Below are positions 10,257 to 22,459 of a stretch of 64,000 bases of DNA, one piece after another. The translations under genes were made by a program, and so were the position numbers. Position 1 is the first letter of the stretch; every line of letters starts with the position of its first letter. The notes under the pieces were generated by a model, which saw only the letters and a program-made list of their open reading frames with translations, was not told the origin of the DNA and did no database searches. The DNA is from Diplodia intermedia (taxonomy: Eukaryota > Ascomycota > Dothideomycetes > Botryosphaeriales > Botryosphaeriaceae), in assembly GCA_021495925.1 (NCBI GenBank), contig JAKEKT010000001.1, positions 248,001 through 312,000 on the forward strand. The letters are read 5' to 3'.

Positions 10257-12970
10257 GCGAGGAGCGGCTAGCAGATCATGGAACGACTAAGGGACTCTAT
10301 ATGGCGGATTTTGCGGTGTGCCTAGGTACCATATACCTGGACAAACGCGGAGTGCGCGGGGTATAGCTCAGGGAACTCGAGCAGAACGCCCCGTGCGCTA
10401 GGACGGCGCCCTCCATTTGCCTTAGAGGCGACGCTTGGCTCGGTTGGGTGGCCATCGCCGGCGTTGCAGTCCCATGTGCCGGGGGACTAGCTGCAGCCCG
10501 CATCATAAATCAAGGGACGGGCGGAGCATGGGCTGCCGTAAACGAGATGGAGTGGCAGATGGCAGGAGGCCCAGGATCGCCAGCACCTCACGCTTGTCAG
10601 ACGCCCGCCCGGCCACTAAGAAACGGAACCTGGGGAAGCCAATAAACGGATATTGGCTGATCGAGCAGCCCCGCGAGCGACACTGCCGTTTCAGTGCCGG
10701 GGGAGGTCCCGGAAATGCTGCCACGGAGGGCGGAGGCGCAGAGGCTGCCCGCCGGGCGCCGCCGCCCACAGCGACCCCAGGTGGCCCGTGGTGGGACCGG
10801 TGGTGGTAGTGTCGTGTGGCGCCCCGGGTGCGCAGCATGCAAGAATTCGGGCATCCTCGTGCCGTGCTGTCATCGTGTAGCATCAGCAAGAAGAAGTGCC
10901 GAGCCCACCGGCACCGCGACCCGGGGCCTACCTCCTCGGCTGGCGGCTCTGTTGACCTCGGGCCCGAGGGCCGCGAGCCTTGAGAGCTTCGCCTGTGAAC
11001 TTTTCTAGAACAGGGCGGCGTCGAGCCACCCTTGAAACAGGGCCGGCTCTTGCATAACGTTGCGGCCACAGGCTTGGCCGGTGGTGCAATGCGTGGCTGC
11101 GACGGAGGCCATGTGAGTGAGCTGCATACAGAAGGTCGTTGTGCGAGGGCTCCCTGCTGATGGCTGCCGACGCCGGGCTGTGATTCGGCGGCCAGCAAAA
11201 TCGCGCTCATTACTCGCTGCAGGTGGTCGAAATAACGTCTGCTCGGGGCGGCCCAGGCCTGGAGCCACCGCCCACTTGGACGACTGCCGCCTCCTGCATG
11301 ACAGCAGCACTCCAGACCCGGCGGATCGATGTGATCAGGGAGAGGCCTGCAACGAAGCCCTCCCGCTCCTTCTATCCGAGCAACCAACAATTTCCATCAG
11401 GCACCGGCCGCTGACAAGCATTGCACGACTCTGGCGCGAAATTTGGGACCAGCCCCAGCATCTGTCGCCGTCGGAAGCGCCTTCCAGCGCGCCTGCACGG
11501 CGCGGCCTCGCCCAAGTCTCGTGGCCATGCAGGAACAAACTTGCAGCGGAGCAATTTCTCCGGCGGATCTGCCAGATGACAGAGGGCACGCTGCTGGAGA
11601 GCTCCGGCGAGCGGTGTAGGGCGGTGCTTGCAGGCCCCGCTAGGAGCGACGCGTGAGATTCTCGCGGAGCGTCTTGCGACAGGCGGTAGGCACGAAGTCG
11701 GGGCCGAGGCCTGGCCAGCATTCGCTCAGAGTCGGGATACGCTGTCCGGGCCTTTCGTCGAAAAGTTGTTAGGGGAGAGAAACCAAACTCAAGTGGGCTA
11801 CGGGGCCGGGACTCCGTGGGGACGCTGAACCTGGAGCCGCAGCGATCCCGGGCGGTCATTCCTCGTCTGCCTCATCGGGCCCGTGTCAGTCGATCCGCCG
11901 GCCAGCAAGACGCTGGGCAGCCCGCGCGCCCGTCCTAGCCCGCCGCGACTGCGCATGCGAACCGGAATCTTCACCAGAAAGACGTGCAGCTGCATAAGCG
12001 GGTCGCGCAAGCGAGCTGGGGTGCAGCTGGAGCGCGGGGAGCAGCCGCTCGTCGCGGCTCCCCCAGCGCCTGGCGCGAGCCCGTTGCGCTGCGGGCTGCG
12101 GCTTTTGCCTTTGCGCGAGAGCTGCCTTGCGATCGTCAATGTGTCAACAACGGTCGGTCTGGGAGCAGCCCGAGGGATGAAACACCAACATGCCGCCGCA
12201 AACGCCGACACGAGGGCTTCTAGCCTTGGGCAGACCCGGCACAGACCGGCAGTGCTGTGCAACACCGCGGCCAGGGCGGCTGGCGATGTTGCAGTGTGCC
12301 ATGATGTCAGTCGACTCCCAGGTTGTTGATGCATAACCACCTGGTTTCATGCGCGGCCTGCCTCACCAGCAGACACAGAACCCGGAGCCACAGATCCGAT
12401 CGGACGGCGCCGGAGGCCTTCACGGATGCCCCGTCAACTTCATTTCCCCGTCGTTTCGATTCCACGGAGAGCAATTTTGCGCGCAGCTGAGATGATGTGC
12501 CGCTTGGGGTGCAACGTGGGAGAAGGTTATTTCCGGGACTGGCTGCTGGGTGAATGCCAGCGGCGATCCCGCAGGCCTGCCTGGCCGTAGGGCAGCAGCC
12601 GCCAGCTGTCTCGGAGCATACTTCAGTGAGTGGAAATGAGGTGAGCTAAAGATCAAATGCCGGGCGGCAACTGGCCGTCCTTGCGAATGGGCACTTCGAG
12701 ACAGCGGCCTGCTGCGATGCGTCGGAGGCCTCGATGTGTTGACAGGTTGCGACGCGTCTGCTGAGGCTCGGCGCGCTATGGGCGGGCTGCCGACGCGCCT
12801 GGGCGGCGGGGGCAAGATTCCGCCTATCTTATCCGCGACTGCCCCGCGATCGGACGTCAGCGGCGACTTGGCCAGTGGGCTGCCTTACCATTGGTTCCGC
12901 CTTCACGCCAGCGCTGCTGCTTTTTCACCTCCACCCCTCCATCCTCACCCAGTGCCATCTGCAGTGCGCC
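10127..12970. other. 2.8-kb GC-rich gene-free region between xlnR and the aldehyde dehydrogenase
   Basis: This is the shared 5' region of two divergent genes. Several open frames up to about 295 codons exist on both strands, but they are Arg/Pro/Ser/Gly-rich, overlap each other antisense and show no conserved motif, as expected of chance frames in GC-rich DNA. Hexamers matching the CreA consensus SYGGRG occur at 10181-10186 and 10235-10240 on the plus strand; the motif is too degenerate to claim function. Confidence 0.45.
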
Positions 12971-14498
12971 ATGTCTGTCGAGACCATCACCACCATTTCG
13001 CCCACCACCAACAAGCCCGTTGTCGTGCGCAATGGCTTGTCCGACATCGACCTGCAGCGTCTCCCCGCCAATGCGGTAGATGCCTTCAATGCCTTCCGCA
13101 AGACCTCTCTGGATGAGCGCAAGGCTCTCGTCAAGAAGGCCATGGACAACCTTGAAGCTCGTACCGACCAGGTCGCCAAGGAAATCACGGAGCAGATGGG
13201 TCGTCCCATTGCCTACACGGCGAAGGAGGTTTCGACGGCCGTGATGCGTGGCCGCTACCTCCTCAAGGTTGCCGACGAGGCCTTGGCCGCCACGGACGGC
13301 GAGCCTGAGAAAGGCTTCAAGCGCTACATTAAGAAGGTCCCCGTCGGGCCCGTTTTGATCCTGTTTCCGTGGAACGTAAGTTGTCTCTCCGCCAGCGCCA
13401 CTCCCGATGTCGTGCATGGCTAACGCGGCATTGTGAGACAGTATCCCTACCTTACCCTCATTAACTCGGTTGTTCCTGCAATCCTCGCCGGCAACTCCGT
13501 TATCCTGAAGCCGTCCCCGCAGACGCCCACCAGCGCAGAGCACCTGCAGCAGGTTTTCGTTGACGCCGGCCTGCCTGCGAACGTCATCCAATACTTTCAC
13601 TGTGGCTCGTACACCCAAATCGAGACGCTCGTTAGGAACCCTGCAATCCAGTTGGTGTGTTTCACCGGCTCAGTTGCCGGGGGTCTGGCGGTTCAACGTG
13701 CCGCTGGTGACAGGATCGATGTGCGCGTTGGTCTGGAGCTAGGTGGCAAGGACCCTGCCTACATTCGTCCTGATGTGGACCTCAAGTGGGCTGCCGAGGA
13801 AATCGTCGATGGCGCAATCTTCAACTCTGGTCAGAGTTGCTGCAGCATTGAGCGCGTCTACGTGCAGGAGAGCGTCCACGACGAGTTCGTGGCGGCCGTC
13901 CAAGATGTTCTCAAGGGTTACAAGCTGGGCGATCCCTTTGACGCAAAGACTCACATTGGCCCAGTAGTGTCCAAGAGGTCTGCGGAAACCATCCGTTCTC
14001 ACGTCAAGGATGCTTTGGAAAAGGGCGCAAAGGACGCGACTCCTGACAATGAGACCTTCAAGAACCCGCCTGCCGACGGCAACTTCGTTGCACCTACACT
14101 TCTCACCAATGTTGACCATAAGATGACGGTCATCACCGAGGAGACGTTTGGGCCGGTCATTCCTGTGGTCAAGGTGAAGGACGACAGCGAGGCCATCCGG
14201 CTGATGAACGACAGCCAGTTCGGCCTCACCGCCAGTATCTGGACCAAGGACGTGGAGAAGGGACACGCGCTAGCAGACGATGTGGAGGCAGGAACCGTGT
14301 TCGTGAACCGTTGCGACTATCCCGCACCGGTGAGTCCCTTTATGCACAATCCACAAGTGTTTCACGAACTGACCACGATCACAGGACCTTGCATGGGTGG
14401 GCTGGAAGGAGTCGGGCAAAGGACAGACGCTCAGTAAATTCGGCTTCGACCAATTCGTCAAGCTTAAGAGTTACCATGTGAAGGACTACCCCAAATAG
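12971..14498 (+). CDS. NAD(P)-dependent aldehyde dehydrogenase
   Basis: Exons 12971-13375, 13442-14329 and 14385-14498 encode 468 residues. The Rossmann part carries LFPWN (Asn 135, substrate-stabilising) and FTGSVAGG. LELGGKDP supplies the general base Glu (about 234) and NSGQSCCSIER the catalytic Cys (about 268). EETFGPVIPV near the C-terminal third is the other family signature. It oxidises an aldehyde to an acid using NAD(P)+. Substrate cannot be read from sequence; the GQSCCSIERVYV form occurs in succinate-semialdehyde/betaine-aldehyde-like branches. No presequence is seen, so a cytosolic location is likely. The start has a good context (GCGCCATGTC), and both introns have canonical signals. 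It lies head-to-head with xlnR, separated by 2.8 kb. Confidence 0.92.
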
Positions 14499-15496
14499 AG
14501 CAGTGTAGGCTAAACCGGTTAAATTCAGCCCTGTGGGCAGGGTCCGCTTCTTCAATCCCTTTCCCTGGCGAACCTGACGATCACTGTTTCATAAGTGGCT
14601 TGCTGCTAACGCCCCAATGCAAGGCCCGTTGCTGCTGCGGAAACGCGTGCTCACATGACCAGCCGTCGACCGCCCCCTTCGACCGCCAGCGGGACGATGG
14701 AATTGGCCCGCCGCCGCGCCGAGCGCCAAGTGATAAGCGTACGACAGCTAAGACGGGCATCATTGCTAGATATATGACTGAGCTACGCGTCTGCTGCACG
14801 CGTTTGGCGGCCTCCCTGTGGAATGCGCCCGCACATGCAAGGAATGGTTACACGCACAGCCTGTTGCGAGGAACCTCTCCATCCACGACACGAGCAGCTC
14901 GAACACGGCCGGCACTCCAACGGTGCTCAGGAGGCGCCAGTTACACGCACATTTCGTTGCCGCCGTTCTGAGAATGTGCACTGCCAAAGCCAACGACCAG
15001 GCCCTTACCGGCGTTTGCCCACTGCCTGCTGAGACAGCAAACGATGGCACCATACCGGGTGATCTGTGCGAGCATTCCTCGCCAGCTCACAGTACGCTTT
15101 GTCCTCGAGGGACGAAGAATGCCTAGCCCAAGCTCCTCGCAGAGCTGGCTATGACACGCAAGGAATGGAGCGGCTGCCGCGTGGCGACTCATCTCGACGG
15201 GAATCCATAATTTCGACCGAGATGTTCCTGATTATAACATCGGCCTGGTGTCGCTGCCCGAGGGCCCTCTTCGCCTTCATCGACGCCACCATCTCTATCT
15301 ACCGCCTCGTCTGTGTCAGACGCGTCCCCTCCTTTCCCGTGTAATTCGTGTGCTTCATCTAGCGTGTCTGTAGCTTCTATTCTATCCTCATGCGCGATAC
15401 CCTTCTCTGAGAAAGGCGGGATTCCGACCTTGCAACATCATCACGGCAATAGTCTTCGCCTCCGCCATTCAAATATCTATCTTGACGCCTTCGAAC
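14499..15496. other. Non-coding stretch, about 1 kb
   Basis: The 3' flank of the aldehyde dehydrogenase and 5' flank of the gene at 15497. C/T-rich tracts just before 15497 are typical of fungal promoters. No gene is supported. Confidence 0.4.
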
Positions 15497-16827
15497 ATGG
15501 CCTCTCCCAACAGCCAACGGACGAAGCTTGCAATAGTCAAGGACTTCTTGGCTCCGGTCTTCTCCTGCTGCGGTGCCCGCAAGAAACCTGTGCAGCCTAT
15601 CGAGATTGTACGTATGCAATGTGACAGACCACGAGACTGCCCCATTGCTAATTGTGGCAAACAGCATCCACCAAAGGATTTCCGCCGGATGGAAATCAGA
15701 TTTGACGGCTTGACTCCTGAGCAGTAGGTGCACTTCACTCGGATGAAGAAAGAATGCTGACGCGACAGCCATTTGACAGAGAGGCTTTCCTCCGCGAAAA
15801 AGCCTTCCTCGACACCCTCCCGCCCACGCCTCCCCTCCCGATCCTCTCGCCGTCGGCCCCGGGCACCGCAACGCCGCCCACGCCCACCTCCACCACCACC
15901 AACCCGTTCTTCACGCACAGCAACGTTTCGTGCTACTTCAACCAACCGCACCACCCCGCCCAAAAGCACCACCACCACGACCTAAAACACAACGACATCC
16001 CCACGACCCACAAACCCAACAACAGCAACACCTACAATTCCTGCTCCGCGCCCCACCTCTCCACCACCATCACCGGGGGAGGACAACAACAACACCACCA
16101 CCAATACACCTACCCACCCTACTCGGTCCCGCACCTACCCGGCGCCGCCACCGCCCAAGCCGCCGCCGCCGCCATCAACACCAGCCCGTCGCGGCGGCAG
16201 TCGCGCCGCTTCAGCGCCATCAACATCCTGCGCGGCAGCTGGAACAACTCGCACCCGGTGTCAGCCGAGGAGGCCGCCATGACGGAGAGCAGGGGCAGCA
16301 GCACGCACCACCTGGCGGCCGCCTCCGCCGCCTCCGCCTCCGCCGCCTCCGCCGCCGCCCAAGCCGCCCAAGCCGCTACTTCGACGCCGACGCCTTCGCC
16401 GCAGTATCGTCGCAGGGCGAGGAAGCTGAGGGCGCTGTCGGGTGTTGTTGGTGCTACGGCTGCTGCTGCCGGTGGTGCTGGTGCGGGTGCGGGTGCGGGT
16501 GCGGGTGCGGGTGCTGCCGTGTCGGAGGTGGATTTGGAGGATAGGAGGAGGGGGAAGTGGGGGTTCGTGGGGCAGGGGTTGGAGTGGGAGAAGGGCGGCG
16601 GCGGCGGCGGCGGCGGCGGTGCTGCGGGCGGGTTTTGTATGGGGGGTTCTGAGATGCGGGCCGCGAGCGGTGGCAGGGGAGCGAGAGAGGGAGGAGGAGG
16701 AGCAGGAGGAGGAGGAGGAGGAAGAGGAGGACTGTGTGAAGCGAAAAGCTTGGAGAGCTTGGGGAGGGATTCGGAGGTCACGTTGGGTGGGTCCGGGTGC
16801 GGTTGTGACAGCAGCACTAAAGAATGA
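15497..16827 (+). CDS. Hypothetical low-complexity protein with conserved-looking N-terminus
   Basis: A model of exons 15497-15607, 15665-15723 and 15780-16827 gives 405 residues. The N-terminus (MASPNSQRTKLAIVKDF) carries a Cys-Cys pair (SCCGARKK) next to basic residues, which could be a palmitoylation site. The short block FDGLTPEQEAFLREKAFLD spans the second splice, and its continuity supports the chosen acceptor at 15779. The rest is Pro/Ser/Thr/His-rich, then Ala-rich, then Gly-rich (hexanucleotide repeat at 16480-16513, GGC run near 16598-16619). I recognise no domain. The open reverse frame over the same DNA is a by-product of its composition. The last exon could contain a further unrecognised intron; exon 1 and exon 2 are more secure than the tail. 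Confidence 0.5.
16480..16513 (+). repeat. GGTGCG hexanucleotide repeat inside the coding region
   Basis: About five and a half tandem GGTGCG units encode alternating Ala-Gly. Such a tract is likely to vary in length between strains. Confidence 0.8.
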
Positions 16828-18135
16828 GATGGGCTGCAGGGCAGGTTTGTTGGAGGTTGGCAGAGGAAACGCAGCTGTGAAGGCGGTGGTGCTTGGTCAC
16901 TTTTTGATTCTTTCGTCTGGACGATACTCATCTTTAATGCTTGATGGTTTGGTGTTGCGTGGTGGAAGACAAGTGGGGAAGTGGGGGGAATACCAAGTTG
17001 AAAGCGCTCTCTCTGGGGCTGCGGCTGCGACAGACTGCTGTCGAGTTCTTTTCTTTTTTTCTTTTTTTTTCCAAGCTCAGAGAAGGATACCACTCAGTCG
17101 TTAAATCGCGGTCTATTTTTTTTCTACTTTTCCTGTCTACGTTAGATGGTGGTTGGAAACTTGTCATCTCCTCATCACTGAAACAATTAGGAATGGAATT
17201 TGATACAGATGTCTTACAAAAGCACTTCCATCGCAGTCATGAAGTCAAGTAAGCCACCTGACGAGCAGAACAACTCATTTGACATTTGAACTCGACCCGC
17301 TGTGCACGTACTTCTCTCGACTGAATATGGCCAGCCAAACTCATTGGAGAATTTCTTCCAAGCAGCAGCCATAGACCGTCAAAACACTCAAGAATGCCAT
17401 CTCGCCTGGATAAGCCCCAAACGTCTAAGATGGCGTGGCAAAGACAGAGGAGTGAGTGAAAGGGAGACCAGGGCGTGAAGCCCCACGACAGCATTCACAA
17501 ACGCTGTAGCTACTACCTTCCATTGGGAGGAAGAAGAAAAGCGTTGTCACATTCCCGAAGCGCTGGCTCAAGGTCGTACCGGTCAAAGCGGCTCAAAAAA
17601 TGCATACACTTGCACCTGGATCGCTTCGAGGCGTCGGGCAGATCCACTTTTCCCGCACCAGAGCCCTTTGTTGCGACGCTGGAAAAATGCAGGTAGGAAA
17701 GACTTGTGGCTTCGGAAAGGCTTCCTCCAGTAAGATTGAGAATTTCTTCGGCCAAGCAGATGACAGGCATGATCGGGATGAAAGGTTTGGGATTGGTCGA
17801 GTGATGAGCGTACGCGGCCTGCCACTTTCGTAAATACTTGCACGGTGCTCTTTGAGACGGAGAACCCCGCAAGAAATTGGACGGTCATTGCAATCAACAT
17901 CTGAATCCTGACAGCGTTGCTCTCTTTCCCGTTCCCATTGCATTGGCTGCTAGCAGCGTTAGGATCCCGCGCGGCCCATCATTCCAATATAGTTGGCCGC
18001 GCGTTACCGAGGGGTTTTCAGAATGAGGGGCTTAAGCGGATGCCACGATCTCTCTTAGTGGCGGTTACACGTTAATGTTGGGTCCTCGGACTAAATTCCG
18101 GATTGCACGTATAAACAAGGAATTGATGTTCATCC
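16828..18135. other. Non-coding stretch between convergent genes
   Basis: Includes a pyrimidine-rich run near 17046-17072. Open frames around 17500-17950 on the minus strand have no recognisable domain and no splice-linked extension. No gene is supported. Confidence 0.4.
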
Positions 18136-19434
18136 TCACAACAGCCTCTCCTCACTCGTGTTTTCCATCTCCGTCCTTTCAACCACGTTCAAGTACCCCG
18201 AGGAGTCCGCTCTCCTCGCAACTACCCTCCCAGTCTCCGTATCCTCCTGCAGCCCGCCCAAGCCCCGACTCTTCGCACCAACGCCCGCACCCTCCTCCAT
18301 CTCAATTACTTCCGCAACGCTCGCAATCCTCCCACTGCCCCCCTCCGCCGCACTCCCAGCCCCCACCACCGTACCCCCCTTCTTCCTCGACGACGCTCCA
18401 GAGTCCCTACTCCCCCTCTTGCTCTCCGCCCTCCTACTCCGCACAAATGCCCGCAAACTCGGCAAACACACAGCCAACAGGCTCGCCACGATCTCGACGA
18501 GCGCCCACACGTCGATGGTGTGGGTGATATTCGCCTTCGGCACGTGCTGCACCAACTCCAGCGTGACGAACCTCGCCAGCGCCGCCGTGATGCTCAGCGC
18601 CGCCATGGCGAGCACGAACGCGAGGCCGCTGAGCTCCGACTTGGTGAAGGCCACGCCGCCGACCGACAGCGGCGACGACGATCCGTCGGGGTAGCCGCCG
18701 GTGCTGCCGGTGCTGCCGATGCTGCCGCCGCCGTTATCGCGGCGCAGCAGCGACGCGAGGGCGAAGAGCGGGATGCACAGGATGGCGAGGTCGGTGGCGA
18801 CGTTGGCCGCGGTCGAGACGGTGACGCTCTCGATGTCGTGCACGGCGCTGCACAGCTCGCCGTCGACGTTCCAGTTGCTCGAGACCGGCTTGCACCAGCG
18901 CGTGAGCAGCGCCATGTGCAGGGCGAAGGTGCCGGTGGCGAAGAGGGTCGCGCACGCGAGCGTGACGCGCGCCCAGCGGCCCTGCAGGCGCAGCAGGCTG
19001 GCGTAGAAGGCGAGGAGCGCGAATTTGGCGGACCACAGGGCGATGTAGATGAAGAAGAGGGAGATCCAGGAGACGTAGAGGAGGTGCGCGGCGAGGGGGC
19101 GGGGGACGCCGTAGTAGAGGGAGGATGGGGGCTGGTGGATGTAGTGTTGGCGTAGACTGTTTTTCCAGGTGTTGATGCTGATGAGCACGATGCCGGAAAG
19201 CCAGGAGAGGAGGATGAGGGCATCGGAGAGGTTTCGGGTGAAGGGTTGAGGTTGTAGCTGGCGTTGGCGTTGGCGTCGGCGGAGGTGGAATCGAAGGAGA
19301 ATTGGGATGAGAGCAAGGGTCATGCCGGTCCAATCAATGGCGATAAACGCGGCTGACGAGGTGTGAGCCTAGGACTCCGAAATAATAGAATTTGGATGCG
19401 TACGTAGAGGAATGTCAATGTCGTGGTAGGTCAT
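18136..19434 (-). CDS. Fungal rhodopsin-like 7TM integral membrane protein (PTH11-related/SAT4 family)
   Basis: Exons on the minus strand are 19434-19404 and 19352-18136 (51-bp intron 19403-19353 with a CTCAC branch-like site), giving 415 residues. Splicing adds 20 residues (MTYHDIDIPLPAFIAIDWTG) before the MTLALIPILLRF helix and completes the usual first transmembrane segment, which is why I prefer it to the ATG at 19323. About seven hydrophobic segments follow, with RWCKPVSSNWNVDGELC in an outside loop and a basic, Ser-rich cytoplasmic tail. The family is plasma-membrane located, some members being PTH11-type receptors; no CFEM domain is present here. Ligand and signalling partner cannot be inferred. 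Confidence 0.8.
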
Positions 19435-21320
19435 AATGTGAAAGTGTACGGCGTAAATATTTCAATACGGCGGGTTGCTCCACGGTCAAAATCCAAAGTT
19501 AATGGGGGTATCACAAAAAGGCAGCCGCTAAACACGCTAAATGCAGGATCAAAAGAGGGGTTATGGAAGAAGCATTGGTGTTGTATAGTCTGTGGAGGCT
19601 GGCCACGACAGCAGTTATATTGCGATGCTAGCCAGCCACAGGCACGACGTGAAGGACGCGTCCGGGCCTCGTAGGGCTGTGTCCTTTGAACGGGGTCCGA
19701 ACGGTGAACTGCAAGTCAGCAACACCATTTCAGATATGGCACTTGCCTGTGGGTGTCAATCTCCCAATCGAGAAGCGGGGGTGGCAGCAATTGCATGGGG
19801 GCTGACTGCGTGCGCTGTCAGCAGCTGCGGTCTAAAAATAGACAACCGCCATTAATTCATCTTCTGCCAACGGTCAGTTGCGATTGGCCAGCCTTGCAGG
19901 ACGTTGAGCTGCGCTTTTAATTCAAGAGCCGAATGTACATATTTACATATAAGCAACCAATCCAGGTTTGGCGGTAGTTGCCGTGCGAAACGTGGAACAG
20001 CCTGCATAATGAGCCTGTCGATGAATCGAGGCGCTTAGTCTTTTCGCTGATAGGCCTGTGGTATTGATGATTGATAGATATATAGGCTTCTCATCTGCCA
20101 CCGCCCACTTCAAGAACAGTCTTAGGAACCTTTGTTAGTCCACACCAGAGTAAATTTCAGTAGGATCAGACTGGCAGCGGGCTTTGAGGTAATGTCGCCG
20201 TCTTTGGGAACGCACTTTATTTGCATGACTGAAAAGGGGGGTTGAGGCCCGTTGGCAAGCACTTCTTGCAGGTCAACAGCTGGGGGCCTCGGTATCAGCT
20301 CCGGCGCGACGCAGTCATGCCCGGGCTCACTCAAATCCTTCCGGACTTGGGTTTGGTGCTAGGGGCCCGGTTGTGAGATTCAGAAGCAGGTATCTTCCAG
20401 ATGATTTAGGTAGTGACGCGGAGGCTGAGATTTGTCATCGGGAGCAGCGGATGATGCGCTGCATGGACAGGCTTGAATGGCGAATTATTAAAATCAGCAC
20501 ACTCGCCCAATAGGCGAGGCGGGCTTTGAGGCGGAGAGGTGGTGTGGTGCTTGGGTCGGGGTTCGGGGAAGGGGTAGGCGACTGAAGGCGAGCGCGACCG
20601 GACCAGTCGAGAGCCGATGCAGCGGGAGACGCGCATTACCGTTTCGGGAGATGGAGGAGCGTGCAAGCTGGGAACTGCGAGATCGATCAAGTGCCACGAG
20701 GAAGCTGCGGGGCCGAGGACGGTGCCAACCTGGGTGAGATGGGGTTAAGCCGGCGGCTATTGGGTGCTGCACGTGCACGGCGCTGGGGTGCTGTGTAGTC
20801 TGGGAGAAGACGGGGGCCGGGCTGAGAGAGAGCGCGGCGCGGACTAAGGCTGGCTGATTGATACTCCGCAACGGCCGCTAGTTCTGCCGCTCCAACGGGA
20901 CGTTTCCTGTTCCGACGTGTAGCCTCGCCACAAACAGCGCCCGCTGCGAGATGAGCAAAAGGCCCGATCGAGTGCCGCGTGGGATCGCCCCGTGCTGGAG
21001 GCCGCACGCAGATCACCATGATTGTGCCCAGCTCGCGCCGGCAGAGCAGCTGACAGTCGCACGGCATGGCGCGAGCGAGGCCGGCGCTTTGCCCTCATCC
21101 TGCACGCCTCATGCCTCGCGGGAGACCCACCCGGAACAGCCTGGGCGGCGCTGCGTGGCTGCTCCTTTTGCACTTGCAGAACCGGCTGCGCGGAAGCGGT
21201 GCAAAGCATGCGCACAGCTCGGCGGGCACCACCCACCCTTCCTGCCGTCGCTAGAAAGACGAGGGGTTCCGTCCTATCTTCTGCCCACCACCAATTGCTC
21301 CCTCGCACAATCCACCCATC
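19435..21320. other. 1.9-kb non-coding stretch between divergent genes
   Basis: Upstream region shared by the rhodopsin-like gene and the LaeA-type gene. Open frames on the minus strand at 20400-21070 are Arg/Ser/Pro-rich and unrecognised. No gene is supported. Confidence 0.4.
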
Positions 21321-22459
21321 ATGTCCTCGCCCGCCCCGCCCCAGCACCCGCCCGCCGGCCAGCCCGCCGCTGCCGGCCCGGCTCCCGATCTTGTCATCGA
21401 GGCCGACTCGCACAGTGAGACCGACTCCGCGCTGGGAGACGATGCGTACGTGCCGCCTCGCCTCGTTGTGCTCCCTCTGACCAATCCGCTGTAGCGAGAG
21501 TTACACCACCTCGCTGAGGTCCAGCATCTTCAACTACACCTTCGAGAATGGCCGCCGCTACCACGCCTATGGCGAGAAGTACTTCCTGCCCAATGACGAA
21601 GCCGAGATGGACCGCCTGGACCTGTTCCACCACATCCTTACCCTGAGATGCGGCGGAGAGCTGCACCTGGCCCCCATCGCCGAGAACCCGCAGAGGATCC
21701 TCGACATCGGCACCGGCACCGGCATCTGGGCCATTGAGATGGCCGACGAGTACCCTTCCGCCGACGTCCTGGGCACTGACCTGTCGCCCATCCAGCCCGC
21801 CATGCTTCCGCCCAACTGCAAGTTCGAGATCGACGACTGCGAGCAGGACTGGCTCTACAGCACCAAGTTCGATTACATCCATGCCCGCTACCTCGCCGGC
21901 ACCATCAAAGACTGGCCCAGGCTCGTCCAGCAAGCATACCGCTTCCTCAAGCCTGGCGGTTGGATCGAGCTTCAGGACTTCACCATGAAGTTCTACACCA
22001 CCAACGGCGAGTTCAAGCCCGGCTGTCCTCTGGACAAGTGGTGTGATGGCGTAATCGAGGGTGTCAAGGCATGGGGCAGGGAGCCCGAGCCCGGTCCGCT
22101 GCTTGAAGGCTGGGTCAAGGATGCTGGCTTCACCAACATCACCCACAAGCTGCTTCCTCTGCCTGTCGGCACCTGGCCCAAGGATCGGAAGATGAAGGAA
22201 ATCGGTGCCCTTGATCTGGTGCAGTTCAAGGAGAGCCTGGAGAGCGCCGCTATGCGCGTTTTCACCGCCCAGGGCTGGCAGCCCGAGGAGGTCCAGGTCT
22301 TCCTCGCCGACGTCCGGAAAGACCTGAGCAATCCGAAGCTGCAGGCACAGCATAACTTGTGAGTCTATGCCCCTGGTCACCTCCCCAGAACACGCTAACC
22401 ATGAATCGTCTCTGAACAGCCACGTCGTTTATGCCCAGAAGCCTCTCGATGCGCAATAG
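21321..22459 (+). CDS. LaeA-type SAM-dependent methyltransferase
   Basis: Exons 21321-21445, 21495-22358 and 22420-22459 encode 342 residues. After a Pro/Ala-rich lead and an acidic segment comes the block SYTTSLRSSIFNYTFENGRRYHAYGE, shared by LaeA-like enzymes. Motif I for SAM binding (ILDIGTGTGIWAIEMAD) is near residue 110, followed by GTDLSPIQP and the motif II-III region FLKPGGWIELQDF. The family includes the nuclear regulator LaeA, which controls secondary metabolism and development through the velvet complex, as well as many LaeA-like paralogues of unknown substrate. With 342 residues and this N-terminus it could be a paralogue rather than LaeA itself; I cannot decide without alignment. 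The last exon adds only HVVYAQKPLDAQ after the splice. Confidence 0.87.

Noticed and set aside
10355..10430. tRNA-like stretch (TATAGCTCAG, with a possible D-arm)
   Set aside because: A GCTC/GAGC D-stem can be drawn, but no anticodon stem pairs and there is no GGTTCGA-type B box, so it is not a tRNA.
10503..11390. 295-codon minus-strand frame upstream of xlnR
   Set aside because: Arg/Ser/Pro/Gly-rich with no motif, overlapped by comparable frames on the other strand.
16119..17093. 324-codon Pro-rich frame antisense to the low-complexity gene
   Set aside because: Simple translation of repetitive GC-rich DNA; the sense model has splice-supported exons.
17513..17943. Minus-strand frames of about 105-119 codons
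   Set aside because: Three frames overlap with no motif; the hydrophobic stretch in one of them is not enough to claim a gene or a relic.
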